Source of the DNA: Desulfovibrio sp.
GTDB taxonomy: Bacteria > Desulfobacterota > Desulfovibrionia > Desulfovibrionales > Desulfovibrionaceae
DNA length: 7,768 bases
Direction of reading: 5' to 3'
Assembly: GCA_014804905.1 (NCBI GenBank)
Contig: JAAUYX010000021.1
Coordinates: 1 to 7,768, forward strand
The position numbers and the translations under genes were made by a program. The notes under the pieces were generated by a model, which was not told where the DNA came from, ran no database searches, and saw nothing but the letters and a program-made list of their open reading frames with translations. Below, piece after piece: positions 5,535 to 7,768 of this stretch. The number at the start of each line of letters is the position of its first letter. Positions within the stretch are counted from its first letter, which is position 1.

Positions 5535-6626
5535 ATGCGCCGCGCCATCGAGACACAGCCCGGCCCCCGGCCCCGCCGGGGCGCGCACCCGGCCCTCGCC
5601 GGGCTCTGCGTCCTGTGGCTCTGCGCCCTCGGCGCCTTCGCCAGGGCCGATGACGCGCGCCCGCCCGCGGCCGCTCCCGAGGCGGCGGCCGAGGCCCTGC
5701 GCACCGATCGGGGGCTCGGGACGCCCCCGCCCTCCCCTGCACCCCCATCCACAGAACCCGCGCCCCGCACCGGGGCCGCGCCTTCCGCCGCAGCCCGCTC
5801 CCGCACGCCTGCGGGCAAGGACAAGGTGGGCATCGACGACAAGGGCGGCGCGCAATGGCTCGCCCTGGAGCCGGGGCTGGACTTCGGCGAATTTCGCCTG
5901 GAAGGCGGGGATTTCCGCCTTACCGCCCTGCGCATCGACCCGGAAAAGTTCGACTTCGAGCTCTGCGCCAGCTCCGCCGACGGCAAGGGGCCGCGCGCGC
6001 TGGACGCCTGGGGCGAGGAGCGCGACCTCGTGGCCGCCATCAACGCGAGCATGTACCGCGAGGACGGCTCCACGAGCACGGGCTACATGCGCGGCGCGGG
6101 CCACGTCAACAATCCCCGCCTGGTGGACCGCTTCGGCGCCTTCTTTGTGGCCGGGCCCGATGCAGGGGAGCTCCCGCAGGCCGCCATCATCGACCGCGAC
6201 ATGCCGGACTGGAAGGAGCGCATCGGCCGCTATGACCTCGTCATCCAGAATTACCGCATGATCAACGGCGACCGCCGCATCCTCTGGAGCCCCGGCGGCC
6301 CGCTCTATTCCATCTCCGCGGTGGCGCAGGACGGCGCGGGCCGCATCCTCTTTCTCCACAGCCGCGCCCCGGTGGAGGCCTATGCCTTCGCCCAGCAGCT
6401 CCTGCACCTGCCGCTGGATGTGCGCACGGTCATGTATGTGGAAGGCGGCGCGCAGGCCGGGCTGCTCGTGCGCTCACATTCGCTTCGGCGCGACATGGGC
6501 GGCCTGCACGCGCCGTCTCTCCTCGTGACGGGCAACCTCAAGGCGCTGCTCCCCAATGTGCTCGGCGTGCGCCGCAAGAGGGCGCCCCGGCCCGAGGCCG
6601 CGGACATGGCCACAGGGGGGCACTGA
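5535..6626 (+). CDS. Secreted YigE/NAGPA-like phosphodiester glycosidase-domain protein
   Basis: 363 residues from the ATG at 5535. The n-region is basic (MRRAIET, RPRR). A hydrophobic core at about 20-36 leads to an A-R-A site at 36-38, indicating Sec export to the periplasm or outside. A Pro/Ala-rich linker follows (about 39-95). The rest matches the DUF2233/NAGPA-type fold as in E. coli YigE: an AAINASMY motif at 167-174, GYMRG, then FGAFFVAGP, a stretch IQNYRMINGD, and MYVEGGAQAG near 300-309, where relatives usually have D-G-G and this one has E-G-G. The family includes the human enzyme that uncovers mannose-6-phosphate; bacterial members are linked to cell-surface glycans, with substrates largely unknown. 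An ATG at 5433 in frame is rejected because it lies upstream of the predicted promoter and would hide the signal peptide. The ribosome binding site is weak. Exact substrate unknown. Confidence 0.8.
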   Translation: MRRAIETQPGPRPRRGAHPALAGLCVLWLCALGAFARADDARPPAAAPEAAAEALRTDRGLGTPPPSPAPPSTEPAPRTGAAPSAAARSRTPAGKDKVGIDDKGGAQWLALEPGLDFGEFRLEGGDFRLTALRIDPEKFDFELCASSADGKGPRALDAWGEERDLVAAINASMYREDGSTSTGYMRGAGHVNNPRLVDRFGAFFVAGPDAGELPQAAIIDRDMPDWKERIGRYDLVIQNYRMINGDRRILWSPGGPLYSISAVAQDGAGRILFLHSRAPVEAYAFAQQLLHLPLDVRTVMYVEGGAQAGLLVRSHSLRRDMGGLHAPSLLVTGNLKALLPNVLGVRRKRAPRPEAADMATGGH

Positions 6627-6634
6627 CAAACGCC

Positions 6635-6663
6635 TTTACAACGGCGCGGCTTTCCGCCATAAT
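6635..6663 (+). promoter_or_regulatory. Sigma-70 promoter of dfx-rub
   Basis: TTTACA (6635-6640), a 17-base spacer and CATAAT (6658-6663) each match the sigma-70 boxes at five of six positions. The predicted start is near 6670, so the dfx transcript has a leader of about 110 bases. The promoter begins only eight bases after the stop codon of the preceding gene. Confidence 0.65.
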
Positions 6664-6781
6664 CCTAGCAGGTCGGTAGGAGTGAGCCCACGGGCGCCCT
6701 CCTGCCCCGGAGCGGCTGGCGCCACCCCGCCGCCCGCTCCCATGAACGGACGATGAGACCCCTTACCAGAGAGGTTGCAGT
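6664..6781 (+). other. GC-rich, potentially structured leader of dfx
   Basis: GGAGCGG (6709-6715) can pair with CCGCTCC (6734-6740), and GGCGCC occurs twice (6693-6698, 6718-6723). Two tiny frames, MNGR (6742-6756) and MRPLTREVAV (6753-6785), run head to tail into dfx through ATGA overlaps but lack clear ribosome binding sites. I recognise no known riboswitch. The dfx ribosome site is GAGAGG at 6769-6774. Confidence 0.3.
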
Positions 6782-7168
6782 ATGACCAAAAGGCTTGAAG
6801 TGTATAAGTGCAACGTGTGCGGCAATATCGTCGAAGTGCTTCACCCCGGCGACGGCGAGCTTGTGTGCTGTGGGCAGCCCATGAAGCTCATGCAGGCCGG
6901 CTCCACCGATGGCGCCACCGAAAAGCATGTGCCCGTCATCGAGAAGTGGAAGAAGGGCTACCATGTGAAGATCGGCAGCGCCCGGCATCCCATGGAAGAG
7001 AAGCACTATATCGAGTGGATTGAGCTCGTCACCGATGACGGCAAGGTCTATCGCCGCTTCCTCACCCCGGCCGACGAGCCGGAAGCCTTCTTCGACGAGG
7101 TGGAGGCCGACAAGGTGACGGCCCGCGAATTCTGTAACCTGCACGGTCTCTGGAAGGCCGAAAACTGA
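6782..7168 (+). CDS. dfx: Desulfoferrodoxin (class I, 2Fe superoxide reductase)
   Basis: 128 residues, a full-length cytoplasmic desulfoferrodoxin (also called rbo). It reduces superoxide to hydrogen peroxide with electrons from rubredoxin and is the main superoxide defence of these anaerobes. Centre I, a rubredoxin-like Fe(SCys)4 site, has all four ligands: C10 and C13 (CNVC), and C29-C30 (VCCGQP). Centre II, the reactive square-pyramidal iron, has H49, H69, H75, C118 and H121, in the motifs EKHVP (47-51, with the catalytic Glu and Lys), RHPMEEKHY (68-76) and CNLHG (118-122). All key residues are present. The gene starts the cluster, has its own promoter, and is followed by rub after 21 bases. 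dfx-rub is a known bicistronic unit in Desulfovibrio. Confidence 0.98.
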   Translation: MTKRLEVYKCNVCGNIVEVLHPGDGELVCCGQPMKLMQAGSTDGATEKHVPVIEKWKKGYHVKIGSARHPMEEKHYIEWIELVTDDGKVYRRFLTPADEPEAFFDEVEADKVTAREFCNLHGLWKAEN

Positions 7169-7189
7169 AGCCCCGCAAGGAGTGACACC

Positions 7190-7330
7190 ATGGCAGCCAA
7201 CTATGTTTGCAGCGTCTGCGGCTACGAATACGAACCCAAGGAACACGACGGCGTGGCCTTCGAGGACCTGCCCGATGACTGGACCTGCCCTGTCTGCGGC
7301 GTGGGCAAGGACCAGTTCAACAAAATGTAG
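7190..7330 (+). CDS. rub: Rubredoxin, short (46-residue) form
   Basis: 46 residues, a small cytoplasmic one-electron carrier with a single iron bound by C7, C10 (CSVCG) and C33, C36 (CPVCG). The aromatic core residues Y5, Y12, F24 and W31 are present. It is shorter than ordinary 52-54 residue rubredoxins because the loop between the two CxxC turns is cut by about six or seven residues (only PKEHDGVAFEDLPDDW separates them). The same deletion is known in the D. desulfuricans ATCC 27774 rubredoxin. It has a strong AAGGAG seven bases before the start and follows dfx by 21 bases. It probably delivers electrons to desulfoferrodoxin and to the Roo protein encoded next. The reading is certain despite its small size. 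Confidence 0.97.
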   Translation: MAANYVCSVCGYEYEPKEHDGVAFEDLPDDWTCPVCGVGKDQFNKM

Positions 7331-7346
7331 CGCGCACTTCGGCGCG
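7331..7346 (+). other. Short hairpin after the rub stop codon
   Basis: CGCGC (7331-7335) and GCGCG (7342-7346) form a 5-bp stem around ACTTCG, starting with the first base after the rub stop. There is no U-tract. It could protect the 3' end of the dfx-rub message, or may be chance in GC-rich DNA. Confidence 0.3.
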
Positions 7347-7359
7347 ACACGCTGATCAC

Positions 7360-7394
7360 CGCCCCGTCTTGCCCTTCGGCGAGGCGGGGCGTTT
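7360..7394 (+). terminator. Long stem-loop between rub and roo, terminator-like
   Basis: CGCCCCGTCTTGCC (7360-7373) and GGCGAGGCGGGGCG (7378-7391) form a 14-bp stem (12 Watson-Crick and two G-U pairs) with a CTTC loop. Only three U residues follow. It could terminate partially, pause polymerase or stabilise the dfx-rub message. Confidence 0.55.
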
Positions 7395-7401
7395 GCGGAT
7401 A

Positions 7402-7430
7402 CGCGCCGGGAACGGCGCGGCTTTTCTTTC
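7402..7430 (+). terminator. Second stem-loop with U-rich tail between rub and roo
   Basis: CGCGCCG (7402-7408), GGAA loop (7409-7412, a GNRA tetraloop) and CGGCGCG (7413-7419) make a perfect 7-bp stem. GCTTTTCTTTC follows, so it has the look of an intrinsic terminator. It is the better terminator of the pair. Confidence 0.6.
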
Positions 7431-7447
7431 CGGGGCCCTGCGCCCCG
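7431..7447 (+). other. Fourth hairpin, close to the roo start
   Basis: CGGGGC (7431-7436) and GCCCCG (7442-7447) form a 6-bp stem with a five-base loop, ending 28 bases before the roo ATG. It is at most a leader structure of roo. I find no convincing roo promoter in the gap. Confidence 0.3.
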
Positions 7448-7475
7448 CCGACATTTCGGAACCTGGGAGAACACC

Positions 7476-7768
7476 ATGCAGCCAATCGAAATCAAAAAAG
7501 ATATTTTCTGGGTGGGCGAGGTCGATTTCGACCACCGCGACTTCCACGGCTATTCCCGCTGCCCGGACGGCACCACCTGCAACGCCTACCTCATCAAGGA
7601 CGAAAAAAACACCCTTGTGGACTGCGTGCCCACGGGCATGGAAGGCGCCCTGCTCTGCCGCCTCGCCAAGACCATGCCGCCGGACAAGGTGGACTACATC
7701 GTCTGCAACCACATGGAGCTGGACCATCAGGGCGCGCTCGCCGAAATCGTGGAGCGCGTGCGGCCGGA
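7476..7768 (+). CDS. roo: Rubredoxin:oxygen oxidoreductase (flavodiiron protein), N-terminal part
   Basis: The first 97 codons of a protein that runs off the right edge; the family is about 400 residues. It has the N-terminal metallo-beta-lactamase-like domain that carries the diiron centre. HMELDH at 79-84 supplies H79, E81 and D83 (with H84 next to them), exactly the numbering of D. gigas ROO. Other family traits are FWVGEVDFDHRDFHGYS (11-27) and TTCNAYLIKD (33-42). The enzyme takes electrons from rubredoxin and reduces oxygen to water, or nitric oxide in some relatives, in the cytoplasm. The remaining iron ligands and the flavodoxin domain lie outside the window. A GGGAGA ribosome site precedes the ATG. 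Hairpins between rub and roo suggest partly independent expression. Confidence 0.95.
   Translation, partial: MQPIEIKKDIFWVGEVDFDHRDFHGYSRCPDGTTCNAYLIKDEKNTLVDCVPTGMEGALLCRLAKTMPPDKVDYIVCNHMELDHQGALAEIVERVRP

Noticed and set aside
5436..6407. 323-codon minus-strand open frame opposite the glycosidase gene (and a 252-codon one at 5321-6079)
   Set aside because: The plus strand has a promoter, signal peptide and a family domain; the minus frames show none of these.
6665..7495. 276-codon minus-strand open frame opposite dfx and rub
   Set aside because: Dfx and rubredoxin have every metal ligand on the plus strand, so this frame is a shadow.

Overview
The window looks like a chromosomal segment of a high-GC sulfate-reducing bacterium of the Desulfovibrio type (Desulfovibrionaceae). 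The basis is the desulfoferrodoxin - rubredoxin - rubredoxin:oxygen oxidoreductase gene order, the Desulfovibrio-type partner gene in front of flgM, and a very short rubredoxin like the one known from D. desulfuricans ATCC 27774. The assignment rests on recognised proteins, not on a database search.

Left part (1-2930, minus strand): flagellar genes in two transcription units. The first runs from an unnamed FlgM-associated gene (2881-2435) into flgM (2361-2029). It starts at a close match to a sigma-28 (FliA) promoter (2928-2902) and ends at a C(UUCG)G hairpin terminator (1988-1957). Six bases beyond the U-tract lies a sigma-54 type -24/-12 element (1953-1938). It should drive the second unit: flgI (P-ring, 1832-705), then flgJ (703 to beyond the left edge), which starts one base after the flgI stop and uses a strong Shine-Dalgarno sequence inside the last flgI codons. 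The layout fits a flagellar hierarchy: RpoN makes the rod/P-ring parts, and FliA drives its own anti-sigma factor.

Middle part (2995-5310, minus strand): metF (methylenetetrahydrofolate reductase), followed 72 bases later by a 14-TM-type MFS exporter, possibly co-transcribed. The metF promoter has a perfect TTGACA -35 box, and a 20-bp near-perfect palindrome fills the spacer down to the -10 box. This is a classic repressor arrangement and is proposed as a site for an SahR-like (ArsR-family) methionine/SAH-cycle regulator.

Right part (5457-7768, plus strand): a divergent sigma-70 promoter drives a secreted or periplasmic YigE/NAGPA-like phosphodiester glycosidase-domain protein. Then comes an oxygen-defence cluster: dfx (2Fe superoxide reductase), rub (46-aa rubredoxin) and the first 97 codons of roo (flavodiiron oxygen reductase), which runs off the right edge. 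Dfx removes superoxide, rubredoxin carries electrons, and Roo reduces O2 to water. A good sigma-70 promoter precedes dfx. The 145-bp gap between rub and roo holds up to four consecutive hairpins, two of them terminator-like, so roo may be expressed at a different level from dfx-rub.

I see no RNA genes, CRISPR arrays, insertion sequences or phage genes. No gene in the window amounts to a wholly new system. The most interesting material is the dense regulatory architecture (sigma-28, sigma-54, operator-in-promoter, a possible CsrA hairpin at flgM, tandem hairpins between rub and roo) and the uncharacterised FlgM-partner gene.
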